Shown piece after piece: positions 11,101 through 21,862 of a DNA stretch of 64,000 nucleotides. The DNA is from Trichobilharzia regenti (Eukaryota > Platyhelminthes > Trematoda > Strigeidida > Schistosomatidae). The notes under the pieces are model-generated. The model had not been told where the DNA came from and did no database searches. It was given only the letters and a program-made list of their open reading frames with translations. Every line of letters begins with the position of its first letter. The stretch's first letter is position 1. The translations under genes and the position numbers were made by a program. The stretch covers positions 71,371,168-71,435,167 of the forward strand of contig OX235270.1 in assembly GCA_944472135.2 (NCBI GenBank), given 5' to 3'.

Positions 11101-11869
11101 TAAACTCCTGTACTGCTCTTATTTATTCAATTAATATTAATTTTAATATATATATATATATAAGGTAACACTACATTCCCTAGTACTGACTATCCCCCAT
11201 AGTTCGTAAGTTCTCATGAATGAGCGAAGTTTGACTTCTCCCAGGTTGTAACAATAGAGGTTCAAAACTTTTGAGTTGAAGAACTCAACCACAGATCAGG
11301 AATCTAGGATTTTGAACTCTATTTCTTATGAAATGAAAGGTATTTATCATTGTTCACCCTTTATTGAAGCAACTCTATATCGCCTGTCTCACTAAGCTTC
11401 TGTAATAAACACCACTTCAACTTAATGAAAATACTCTGCTTGAAAAGTCTGATATTTTGTCCCACGACTCACTCTAATGTGTCATTTTTTAAACAGTCTT
11501 TTGTCGCTCATTATTTTTGAATGCTTTCGGCTTTATTTTATCTTACTTCAGATGAAGCAGATAATATATTATATTATTTAGACAATGGAGAGAAAATTCA
11601 TACATTGATGAAATAAACTAGTATTGTATAGTATACTAAATAGTGGTCAGAATGTAAATCCCTTCAATGTAAAAACCGTGTTCTCACTTGACAGATAATT
11701 GAACTACTTGTTTTTTATTATCAGCTTGCCCATAATAGAATGATAGACCAAAATTTATTATACAGCATGAAATGAAACCTCACACCGATATTTCCATGTA
11801 CAAATTGTATTGACGAAATCAATGTTGAGAGCATTTATTTATATATATTTATGGATCTAATGACTTTTA

Positions 11870-12220
11870 ATGAAACTGATGTGCAACTGTGTTTTGTTCC
11901 ATGATTATCCCCTGTATTTAAGTGATGCATCTTTACAGAGGTTGTGTGGGGCTAAAAAGGAAAATAGGTCTTTACTTCTACTTGAACTAGATGCTGTCTT
12001 TTTGGATTTCTTATTTACATATTATCTGTACCAAGCGAGAAAATATGAAATGTCTAAAGGGTTTTATACTTTGCAGATTATTAAGTATGTTAAGCTTAAG
12101 GCCTTCGGATTTCGTGGACATTGGACGTCCAGTTTTGCCTTGAGTGAATTGACACAAGGTGATGATACGTCACACTCCAGTAGAGAATTACACTGGTCTA
12201 CAATTCGGTGCGAGAAGTGA
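11870..12220 (+). CDS. Hypothetical open frame, copy A
   Basis: A 116-codon frame from an ATG, near-identical to 54739-55089 in copy B with two residue differences. It has no recognisable domain; its middle is rich in Leu, Phe and Tyr. The last third of its DNA starts the 2.24-kb tandem unit of copy B. I give it low weight: conservation equals that of the surrounding non-coding sequence, and no splice or promoter signal supports it. Confidence 0.2.
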   Translation: MKLMCNCVLFHDYPLYLSDASLQRLCGAKKENRSLLLLELDAVFLDFLFTYYLYQARKYEMSKGFYTLQIIKYVKLKAFGFRGHWTSSFALSELTQGDDTSHSSRELHWSTIRCEK

Positions 12221-13007
12221 ACTTCCAAAAGTAGACGACTTCACCTTGATTATTGTAATTTAAGGGGGTATCTAAGAAAGTCGTTGATCCAATGGACAGA
12301 AATAGAAAGGGTATACTAGCACCCAAGCCATTGCTTAAAATACAGAAGACAGTAATGTGATTAAGTCTCTCTGTGCATGAGAATTCTGAGAATTCTCGGA
12401 TCGATTTTTCCCAAATCTAGCATCCTTCTTAGCATGGCTGCTTCATATCCGAAACACAGACTGGCTACCTAGGATCTGATATAGGTTGGATGTAATATAC
12501 AAAATAAACCTGCCTGAGTCTTATGGAGAGGCCATAATATTCTAAGCCTCCTTTCCGTTTGCTTACGTTTGTGGGTCTTTCCTAGGCCCCTACGCCTAGT
12601 AACTACACGAAGAGCGAAATGCATTTATAGAGCAGTGATGAATGTTGTTATAAAGCGCACGTATGACCACGTACTTGCTTGTATTAATTTCCGAAGGCCG
12701 AAAGTTACATCATTCTTGCCAAGTAAGGCAACCACTATCACTTTCTAAGACCCTCCAGAGCCTAATATAGTCGGCGGACATTCTATGGCCAACGGTATCT
12801 AGTATATATAAAGCTAGAATAGACTGATTAGAACTGTGTACCGAGTCAAAGCGCTCTTCACTGGCTGGATTGATAACAATAAATGGTTAGAGATTTATCC
12901 GAACCCAAACAATGATAGAGTGAGCCAAGCATGAACATATTTAGAAACAGAACTGATTGTGAAGTCGCATCGAAATGATATTAGTCATGATACATTCTTG
13001 TGAAGTA

Positions 13008-13205
13008 CGTCAGTGGCACAGTGGTTAGGACTCTCCCCGACCATTCACATGGTCCGGGGTTCGAGCCCACGCCCACGCACACCTGATATCCATGGTCGGC
13101 CTGCGAATTTCGGGCTACCGATATCCATGCTGAAAATTCCATACTTGTACCAAAAATGCGGTGTGGAATCAAGCTGTAATCAAAAATAAATTGAAAAATA
13201 AGTAA
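13008..13205 (+). mobile_element. tRNA-derived SINE with LINE-like tail
   Basis: Pol III A box TGGCACAGTGG (13014-13024) and B box GGTTCGAGCCC (13058-13068) show a tRNA-like head. The 3' part contains GCTGAAAATTCCATACTTGT and a GTGGAATCAAGCTGTAATC-type end, homologous to the 3' end of the CR1-like LINE at 10016-11100. The tail is A-rich. Lacking coding capacity, it was probably mobilised by that LINE family. The corresponding insertion in copy B is 57085-57236. Confidence 0.85.
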
Positions 13206-13689
13206 ATAAAATTCATGTCACTGAAAGTATTCGATGTAAACCAGCTAACCAACTAACTAGTGCATAACAGTTAATTACGTGTGGAATGATCCAAGCAATG
13301 CTATATGGGACCATAAATATTCACAGGTTCGTAATAATAACGTCTTTACGAAGTCCCTATTTCAAATAGCACGTTAGGTTTGCAGTTTAATGTAGACTTT
13401 CATTTTTATCATTTAGAAACAAGCTAAATCCTATCATTATGCTGCTGATTATTCAAAGATGTGTGTGTGAGTGTGTACGTGTGTGCGAGACACTTCAACG
13501 AGTTCATGTAAACGGAAACACAGAATATGAATTATTAAATGAAAGGCTGTAATAAGCCATGCAAATACTCACTAGTCTGTGACGTACACATGAACCATGT
13601 GGAGCACATTAGACAAAAATCTATTCATGCAACGAAATTTGCTTCTGAAATCAACTTGTATTCCTTACTGTCACTTAAATAAGTTCAAT

Positions 13690-13892
13690 TATTTAATTTT
13701 TTTATTTTTGATTTACAGCTTGATTCCATACTGTATTTTTGGTACAAGTATGGCATTTTCAGCGTGGATATCGGTAGCCCAAATTTTGCAGGCCGACCAT
13801 AGATATCAGGTGTGTGCCGGCGTGGGCTCGAACCCCGGACCATATGCATGGTCGGTGAGAGACCTAACCACTGTACCACTGTACAACTATCC
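13690..13892 (-). mobile_element. tRNA-derived SINE with LINE-like tail, minus strand
   Basis: Reverse complement of the same SINE family: a B-box-like GGTTCGAGCCC, a GGTCGGCCTGC block, and the LINE-derived tail ending in an A-rich run at 13690-13720. It lies in a stretch of copy A (13312-15390) that copy B lacks. Confidence 0.8.
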
Positions 13893-14204
13893 GCGTGTAC
13901 ACGTGCATAATTGTTTTTGATCTAAAATGTATTTCTCTCTTTTAAATAAGAAGTTATGATAATGTGTTGCATTTGTGTTATTATTATTATTATTGCTGTT
14001 TATGAAGTCAATCGTCCGATGTAAAATGAGCAAGTTACAAAGTCAATAAATAGAGTGAAGTTAGTTACAAAAAGTAAACAATACGCATATATCTGAACAA
14101 TTTGTAAATACAGATGAATAGAGACCCTCATCAAACCTTACTGGCATAGAAGGAAAAGAATACATTTCGTGTTTGGTTCAATATATTAGAATTTGACTGA
14201 TTGA

Positions 14205-14835
14205 CTGGGTTTAACATAGAACTTTTCACAGAAGTGCAGCAGTTCGAGTTGCAACACTCCACGTAACACACAAAGGAAGTCAAAAGAGAGAAGAAAGAGA
14301 TTCAGCAGGAAGATAGATATGTGGAGGGAGAAGAATAGTAATATAGCAAAAACAATAGAGCTTTATTGGATAGGAAAAGAAACAAAAAGTGAATGTATCT
14401 GAGTCATTGACAAAGATCTTGAGGCATATTACCAATTGTCTCCATTTATTCCTACCATCCCAAGGATCCCAACCAGTCAGGAAGTCTACATCTTTCTACG
14501 GGGCTTAATCTAACTGTTGTGGATTTCATCGACTGATGCCGTGTTTTCATTTGACCTCCACTAGCTCTTTTCCAACCTGATCCTATGCCAGCTTACACTA
14601 GCCATAGAGGAAGGCGATCAGTGACCTGGGATGGATGCGTGACGCATGTTCTAACCATCCCAATCGATGTAGCTTCACAACGTCGTCGATTGATTCTCCT
14701 CCTTTCCTAACACTCGACACCTAACGTCAATACTGCACACCGTATTATACCACTAAATACTGGAGATAAAATGCGGGCACCTATGATCGGAGAATTAGAG
14801 TTAACTGGAAGAATGTGTGTGGTGGAAATGGCGTG
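14205..14835 (-). mobile_element. 3' fragment of an RTE-like LINE
   Basis: Reading on the minus strand, this matches the C-terminal coding region and 3' end of the element at 24400-28480 with moderate divergence. Where the larger element has a TAA stop at 24831-24833, this fragment reads TCA (Ser) followed by GWKRASGGQ. It therefore preserves the ancestral codon at that position. It is 5'-truncated and contains its own frameshifts. Confidence 0.7.
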
Positions 14836-16194
14836 AGACAGAGCTGAATTAGCTACAGAATTTGTTCGTTAAACGCTGGTGAGAATTTCATCGTCATATT
14901 TACATTTAAATCTATTGGATGATCCACTGTGAAATTGTTTTGTACTACTTTAAATCAGAAAGTGCACTAAGCAAGCGATCTTCAGAAAAAGTTAACTCCC
15001 ATCATATGGTTGGAAGAGCTGACACAACCGCTATAAATAGTTCCACTGAGTCTTATCTAGGATCTCGGTGTCGATAGTGAATTGGCTCGTCAGTTAATTG
15101 ACACACTACCACTTTTGCTATAATAAAGCCAACGAAAACTGTTTTATGAATAAATGTCTTTATACATTTACTGTGCATAATAACTATGAGTTAAACAACG
15201 AATTCGTGATCTTTTTGAAATAGCCTTTTCTATGTCACAAGATCAGATAATTGATTACACTTAGTTCTTGTATGAAATGTGAAGTAGGAGAGCTGGAATG
15301 ATTGGCGATCTCAGATAAACTTGTTGACTTATACTATCTGAAATTATATGACTCATGTTCACTGAGTTTCTGTCAGCTGTCAGTGATCATATTCATTTCC
15401 ATATTCATTCATTTTCACCCCATCTTAACTACCGAAATATTTCTGTCTCACCTACTCGATCAACTTTCACCACACTGAATTCATTCCCCTAACCATCTGA
15501 CTCACCAACGTAGAACTCTGCAAAAAAATCCATTACATTGGGCTGTCATACTTCAGAAAAACATAAACACCACTATCAAAGCGAAAATTAATACAGATTG
15601 AATTGCGTCACCTAACTTGGGTGTTACTGCAACGAATTCACCAAAAAGTGTCTTGGCTATTCATATGACTCGTGATGCATCGAACAAGGTGAAACGTGGG
15701 GAACTATATATTGAATTCTGTTTGCGAACAGATTACATATTCTCCAATTAGCCTCAACGAAAATGTCCGAGTTTCATATGAAACAATTAAGTGTGTCTGT
15801 GAGACAGACCATTTCATACTCATGACTCACCTAGACCATCTAATTCATAAAGCTGTAAATGAATCAGCTGAATCGTGTAAACCACATATCTGTGAAGTGA
15901 ATCGCGGATCTTATAAGACGCCTTTAAATTTATCCACCAAACTGATCGAATTCTATATGACGGACTGAGATCGCCCAACATTATTCTCTGCAAACACACA
16001 CCGATCACACTTGAATCAACTCAGTTAGAGTCAGTTCCTTCACTCTATCGGCGTCAAGCGAAGTAGGGTAGGCAGAAGGCAGGAACACTCAATTTCCATT
16101 CATTTATTTATATAAATATGTATTCTGAACGAAAAGTCACAGTATTTATTTGAGAAGATGAAAAGGAACATTGATGAATGAATTACAAATACAG

Positions 16195-16200
16195 TTTATT
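16195..16200 (-). promoter_or_regulatory. Polyadenylation signal, copy A gene
   Basis: AATAAA on the minus strand about 95 bases after the TAG at 16296-16294, in a suitable place to end the transcript. The equivalent in copy B is 60251-60256. Confidence 0.55.
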
Positions 16201-16293
16201 CGATAGATAATTGTGCAGAGAATAGGCGAAATGTCACCCCACTATGTGTTCCGATTTGTTCATCTTAACCTCCTTTCTTTCTTAGTAATAACA

Positions 16294-18621
16294 CTATGTT
16301 AGGCGCTCCGGTTGTACTTCTTGAGATCTTATTTCTTCATGTACCTAAGGAGAGAGAGAGAGAGAGAAAGATTAGTGTTGTAAAATGGAAGAATTAGTTA
16401 GAATTACTGTAGGCGTGTTGCTAATATGGAGGAGAACTTAACTTACGCAGGAGAAAAGCATGTTTCGTCTAATTGGGAATAGTCAGGACTGGCACATCAA
16501 ATAATTCCAAGAACTAATGCTCACTTACCTACAACAGAATTACTTTAGACCACAGAACTAGGATGTGACATTAGAGTCATTGATAGGAAACCTAAGATTG
16601 ATAGCCAGCTCAATCTCAAAATCGTCACACATTCACATTCACACGATTCACAATCATAAAATAAGGCAAGTATTACAAGTGATCATTTTTATCTTACCGA
16701 ATATGGATGATCGTCTTCCCGCTGAACAGTGCCATTCACTCTCTCCAGTCCTTCTCGTTGATTCTCAGCTGAATTCGGTTGTTCGTGAAGACTACTCGTC
16801 ACAGGTGTCTTTGATTTATACGAGAATCGACGTATGGGTGTTGGATTCGAACCAGCTCCATTCAAACACTATCATCAAAGTGATATAATGAAATATCAAA
16901 AGAAATACTACAGTTATATACTTGAATTGAAGTGATAAATAGATAAGCCAAATATTTAACTAATTAGTGAATTATCTCATACATTTTCCACAATATTTTT
17001 CCGTGAGCATGATTTTCGCTATGAGTGTGCCACATGAGTTATTTCGAAAGTGGACCAAGTTACTCGTGCAAACGTTCAGTCGAACGATTGCATGATCGAG
17101 TGGCAGAATGTTGGGAATAATAAGGAGTCATAGTAGTAATGGTAGTAGTGAATCAGTGAACAAGTTAGCGTACAATTTGACAACTCATACTTCGGATTCC
17201 TGAGTTCCGAGTAATATTTCCATGCAGATTGTCTGTCACACAGACTCGCCATAAATTAATCAAATCAATTCTCACCGTTGACACCATTCTCATTGAGATT
17301 TCAATGCAGTCTTGATAAAAATGCATACGCACTGCCCACACAAACACACAAAGCTCATTTTGGAATTAATTGGTGTAGGATACACACTGCGTTAAAAGTG
17401 TCCTACTGATATCTCAAACACTATTCAATGGGTAAATGTCTCTGTTAACACGAACAAAAGAACAGACACACTAAATGTCATGTTCGCGAATATTTTCAAT
17501 CATAAATGCTGGAGAAAACAACGAGAAGGTCACCTATGTATGGTGATCCAGTAGTTGTACGGAACCGGTCAACTACCTCTACTCCACTCCATGTCAGAGA
17601 TATACAATCGTCTTAGTGGATAGTATACGCCGAACGGGGTATCATCATATCAATTCGGCTCGTCAAAACACACAGATGGGTGAAATTTGAGTATATTGTA
17701 TTGACACTGCTGGTGACCGCCTAAAATACGTCTCCTTCAGTAGCAAGAGTCATCGTGATACATTAAATCTAAGTGAAATTAGAAAATGTCTCATCAACAA
17801 TCAACAACTGTTGATTACGACCTCCTTAGTTCACACAAAATACTCATGAAATAGTCACTACACTATTTTGGAATGCAAGTGCATACAGAGTGAGAGGGGC
17901 ACTGAATTAAAAGCTTCCAGAAAACATGCCTACTTCATGAAAATACAGGTGAGAAAGAATGACTTACCGAATCCCATGATATACGTCTTGCGATTCCACC
18001 AAGTGTATAATATTCACTGGGAAGCTTGTTTTGACTCCCCCAATTCGACCATGGTGAGTTCGGAGGAGCCGCCTAAATGGAAGGTGTAGAAGATAGAGGT
18101 AGGTGAAACACGAATATTCGATTCATTCAAGTCATCTTCTATAACAGCGAAATTTGTGTCGATTCGGTACAAGAAATGTTCACATTATTGAGACTATAGT
18201 GACCTCGCGAAATTCCAGTCGCTTGGCCGAAACAAAAGGACTGTAAAAACTGCAATAACTGGTGATTTATGAAACATAAAATGGACAGTATATAAAGAAA
18301 CAAAGTGAAATCTATTAACGTACTGGCCTTGGATATTCGCCATCGTGGTTGAGATTTGGTAGGCTATAATAAAATCGAGCTCGTAACAATGACATCCCTC
18401 AGTCACAATGACACTGGATTGTGAATTTCCAAAATGACAAATTCTTGTCAATAATCCAAATGAATCAATTTGAAAATGTAATTTACTTATGTAATGTGCC
18501 TGTGATCTGTAATGATTATGCAACACAGTTTTTTATTGGTCATCCACATATTGAACAAGAAAACAACTAACAAGATATGAAAGGTCAGATTTCAGTTCAC
18601 TATAGGTCAGCATAAGAATTT
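16294..18621 (-). CDS. Candidate spliced host gene, copy A (3' exons)
   Basis: No family recognised. The best-supported exons are 18072-17968 (105 bp; acceptor CCTTCCATTTAG, donor GTAAGT), 16868-16698 (171 bp; acceptor GATGATAG, donor GTAAGA) and 16344-16294 (acceptor with a CT-repeat tract ending CCTTAG, ending in TAG). All three read in phase 0 and splice into one hydrophilic, Ser/Pro/Asn/Gln-rich C-terminal tail with SEYYTLGG, SNPTPIRR and HEEIRSQE segments. Such composition suits a cytoplasmic or disordered tail. A 50-bp exon at 18621-18572 (long pyrimidine tract, acceptor GACTCAG) also exits in phase 0. Weaker candidates with other phases are 18506-18324 and 17331-17276. The 5' end is unknown and lies above 18621. 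Confidence 0.6.
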
Positions 18622-18739
18622 CTGAGTCAATGACAGAAAGGAGGGAAGAGAAAAAAGTTGAGAATTGGTGTTTTGGGGGGTTGGTGGGTTGGATTATTAT
18701 TATCTGAATGTATTTGAATTTCAAAATTGTATTACCAGG

Positions 18740-20080
18740 GTAGACAGAAGACAGGCGGAGTGTAATTAGACATTGGAATAAAAATCAATATGAGATAATG
18801 TACATTCAGAAATAATAATGATAATAATACGAGTGTTATTGATCAATTGAAATCAGAGAGGGAATAAGACGAGTGTTTTTATAGTCAAAATTAGTTACTT
18901 GTTAGAATGTTGTGATGTATTTGAATTGAAATAGAATTTTAAGATTATTTATTATCCTCGTCTGATTTGACTGACTGGCGGTGGCAATAAGATCTTCCAT
19001 ATTTCTGGTATTTGCATTAAGTCATTTCTGTTGCATGTGCTGCGTGTAGAATCGATGAACAAGGATTCTGTAATCAACCTCTCTCTCCCCCTACCTAGAT
19101 TACTTCTTAGAATTTTAACCCTCTTCCGCCCTATTGTGTGGCTGTGTGTTAATGCATGAAGTGCGATTGCTGAGCATTTTTCTAAATTACTTATCTTTCC
19201 GAGGTCAACCATTCTTCCCTTAGCTAAATTCTTATGTTGTCAGGTGTTATGTAAGATTGTCACGCTCTGTCACCAGCCAAGTAGTCTATACCTGTCTACA
19301 TGGTAGGCCCAAGACAACACCCTTCGTGTAACCCTAGTATCACTAAGCATATCGTGTCACTAAACACAAGTGACAGGACGGAAGTACTCATGGTCAAATA
19401 AATATCCCTCTTTATCTCCTTAGTTGCTGGTGATGACGGAATACGTTTATATTAGTTATTTCTTTCTCTACCATACCGTATCATTGCTGATCAATGTCTA
19501 TGCCCTGCTCACAGATATATTATTCATCCGCCTACATGTATGAATTATTATTACAAGAAGTAGAAACCCGCTTTTGCTGTTCAATCATATAAACAGTTCA
19601 ATCGGAGCTCTTCCTAAGTTGCATGTTAATGACTTATGATTTTCACCAGGATGTATGATTTTAGGACCTTCTATTGGATATATTTTGCGTTATCTTACTG
19701 TTTGTGAAGAATTTCAAATCTAGATACTAACTGTGAATCCGACATTTGTAGACAATGATGACAGCTCGGTGAGTATAAGTATACTCTATCCAACATACAA
19801 GCTTCGTGATTGTCTACGTTCGGTAGGAGTGATATGGTATAAAATTTGTGAACGCTTTCCACTGGAAAGTACAGAGGAGCACTAGCTTACTTACATAATT
19901 TGTCTTTCACTCAATTGAAACACCCACCCTCCTCTCATCTTGTATACAACTGACTATCAGATTTCTATCAGTCACGGGAATTCGACAACATGATTTCACT
20001 TCTTATACACTGACCGGTTAACCTGAAATGTGATGTTTTCTGATTTCGCCCTAATCAGGAAACAAAACTGGCAGAAGTTA
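18740..20080. other. Flank of copy A, no gene except a PLE fragment
   Basis: Upstream side of the candidate minus-strand gene. Apart from the PLE fragment at 18940-19215 I could identify no element or convincing exon. Missing 5' exons of the gene could lie here or further upstream. Confidence 0.5.
18940..19215 (-). pseudogene. PLE endonuclease C-terminal fragment, second family
   Basis: The frame 19212-18952 encodes a HSHTIGRKRVKILRSN segment, then ERLITESLFI and a TCNRND..QIPEIWK end, matching the usual end of GIY-YIG endonuclease regions in a different PLE lineage from that at 7560. The GIY-YIG motif itself is not recognisable upstream. It is a fragment without reverse transcriptase. Confidence 0.55.
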
Positions 20081-20082
20081 GA

Positions 20083-20290
20083 ACTCATGGTCTGGCCATT
20101 GGATCGGGTCCCAGTGGCCTAGTGGTATACGAGCTCGTCGTGGGTTCAAATCCCGGTGGGTGCGTACTGCTAAAGGGTCCCAAACTAGGACGAAACAGCT
20201 GTCCAGTACTCCTAGGTTTTCCAATGGTTCTCTAACTAATGTCAGCTCATGGTGAAATCCTAAACCTGGATTATATATTAAGTCAGTCAG
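20083..20290 (+). mobile_element. Full-length hammerhead SINE (Sm-alpha-like)
   Basis: A box TGGCCTAGTGG (20115-20125) and B box GGTTCAAATCC (20143-20153) are followed by a hammerhead region (20164-20209). Stems I (GTACTG/CAGTAC) and II (GTCC/GGAC), GAAA and the GTC cleavage triplet are intact. The core reads CTAAAGG instead of CUGANGA, changing conserved G5 and A9, so cleavage should be abolished. The element ends with the ATGTCAGCTCATGGTGAAATCC block. It is the best representative of the family in the window. Confidence 0.85.
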
Positions 20291-20344
20291 ACCAAATGGA
20301 TTGGCAGATTAAATCGGGAAAACTGAAATCAGGTGATCAGTTGA

Positions 20345-20545
20345 TAGTTGTGTGCGTCTATGGATCAGTGGTTAGGACTCTCACCGACCATGCACATCGT
20401 CCTAGTTTCGATCCCCGGCCGACGCACACCTGATATCCATGGTCCGCCTGCGAAATTCGGTTAACTGGTATCACATGGGGAAAATTCCACACCTGTACTG
20501 AAAATATGGTCTGAAATCAAGCTGTAATAAAAAATAATAATTAAA
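20345..20545 (+). mobile_element. tRNA-derived SINE with LINE-like tail
   Basis: Shares ATCAGTGGTTAGGACTCTC, a B-box-like GTTTCGATCCC and a GAAAATTCCACACCTGTACT tail block with the SINE at 13008, with more substitutions. It lies 55 bases after the hammerhead SINE at 20083. Confidence 0.8.
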
Positions 20546-20610
20546 TAAATAAATTCTATAAGCCTATTATCTTCACCTCCACAAATTCCTTATACCTGTA
20601 ACACGGAGGA

Positions 20611-21783
20611 CTTCAGCTCAAAGGTGAATGGACTACCTGATAGTCATCAAGAAATAATTGTTGAACAAAACAAACACATCACAAATTCACCGAATATAGC
20701 GAACATCGGTCACTATAGTTCTACATATCCCGATGACACTTATAATAATAATAGCCTTATTCCAAAAACACTACTCATGATACAGCAAGGAATTTTCAGC
20801 ATTTCAGTACAATATTGCATCTAATTTACCCAAAAACGACAACAAAAAAATCAAAAATACACATTACATAACAGTAATAAAACAATTGTTATAGCAGCTA
20901 CGTAGCAAAATACTGTGTGCCATACGGAGAAAACTATGTATAAAGTACAAAATTGTAGTAATAATAGTAATACCAACTAAAAATAAAATAGCAGAGTAAC
21001 GATTTAAACGATAGAAAGTGTGACACCATAAAAAACAGACAGATGAGCAATAAAAGGGTCGATTTACTGTGCTAATTACATAGTAACTTGTAAGTTTCAC
21101 GTCTAACAGAGTCTTCGTCACATAAAGTACGCGCTAAATAGGGTATTGTAGAATTTCTATACTTAGTAGTACGAGCATATATCTTTTTATATTGATTTCT
21201 CGTCCTACCTGATGAGATAAAAGGGGACAGGTGTGAATAAAGGGGGTGCAGAGGGTCTGACAGTACAGCCTTTGCCCATTTCGTACAGGAATTTATATGC
21301 TTAGTGTGATTCGTTATAATAGTGTGGGGGAGCAAAAAGAGTCTCAGCCTCAACAGAAATGTTATCTAGACATGAATGAAGGAAAACAACAACACCTCAT
21401 CCACATTTCACAGTCAAGACATCGTCACATGTAAAATACAGAGTAAGTTAATATTCATTCAGTTTCTATTTTCAACTGAGAAGTACAACTTTACACAGAC
21501 TATTCAGCTAATATTTCACACAAAATTACAAGTCAAAATTACTGCAAACAGATAAGTATCAGTTTTGAATAAACATGGATGAGACAGATGATCGACTAAA
21601 TTACCCAGTAATTCTGAAAAATGCAGATTGTGGATAAGTGAGTGTAGGGGGAATCCATGGTCGGTTTTATTGTATGATATATCTTCTTCCCATGTGTCAG
21701 TCATGCTTGTTTCACTTGTGATTGTTGATAGAAATAAATAAGCAACAGCTCCACACTTCACACCGTGTGTGGCGAATGTTTAT
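20611..21783. repeat. Local direct duplication, copy 1 (LINE-interrupted)
   Basis: Bases 20611-20743 and 21299-21783 match 22954-23086 and 23236-23720. Between them copy 1 carries a LINE fragment (20744-21298) in place of 149 bases found in copy 2. Short open frames on both strands are shared (20624 onward on plus; 21761-21516 on minus), with no recognisable product. Confidence 0.9.
20744..21298 (-). mobile_element. 5'-truncated CR1-like LINE, minus strand
   Basis: The minus strand encodes a C-terminal stretch with SPFISSGRTR, IYARTTKYRNSTIPYLA and DEDSVRR motifs, about 60 percent identical by eye to the tail of the LINE at 10016-11100. It has the same 3' end, GCTGAAAATTCC near the end and a terminal ATT repeat, here read as AATAATAAT at 20744. 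It is dead and severely 5'-truncated. Confidence 0.8.
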
Positions 21784-21822
21784 ATATCATAAAAATCTTT
21801 CTCCAAACCAGTATGTTGTGAT

Positions 21823-21823
21823 C

Positions 21824-21860
<37 letters not shown>
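21823..21860. repeat. (AT)n microsatellite
   Basis: About 36 bases of perfect AT dinucleotide repeat directly after the local duplication. Other short AT runs occur at 11145-11162, 33398-33412, 35477-35505 and 49018-49036. Confidence 0.95.

Positions 21861-21862
<2 letters not shown>

Larger units (their letters stand above)
7655..18540. repeat. Direct segmental duplication, copy A
   Basis: Collinear with 49804-64000, with a coordinate offset growing from 42149 to 45461 as indels accumulate. Shared blocks are nearly identical. A-specific differences: a LINE insertion (10016-11100), loss of about 1.2 kb near 12931, and a private stretch at 13312-15390. A lacks the 1.8-kb block found at 51877-53689, the 2.24-kb tandem copy and two of the three 708-bp units present in B. 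Confidence 0.95.

Noticed and set aside
16565..16888. Plus-strand 107-codon frame conserved in A and B
   Set aside because: The minus strand of the same interval has splice sites and phase agreement with neighbouring exons; the plus-strand frame is its shadow.
18194..18526. A 110-codon minus-strand protein, repeated at 63655-63987
   Set aside because: It begins at TTG and probably overlaps an intron; only the part 18506-18324 has plausible splice edges, and its phase does not fit the preferred model. Treated as a weak exon candidate.
20110..20160. Possible tRNA gene from matching A and B boxes
   Set aside because: No full cloverleaf or acceptor stem; the boxes belong to the head of a SINE that continues into a hammerhead region.
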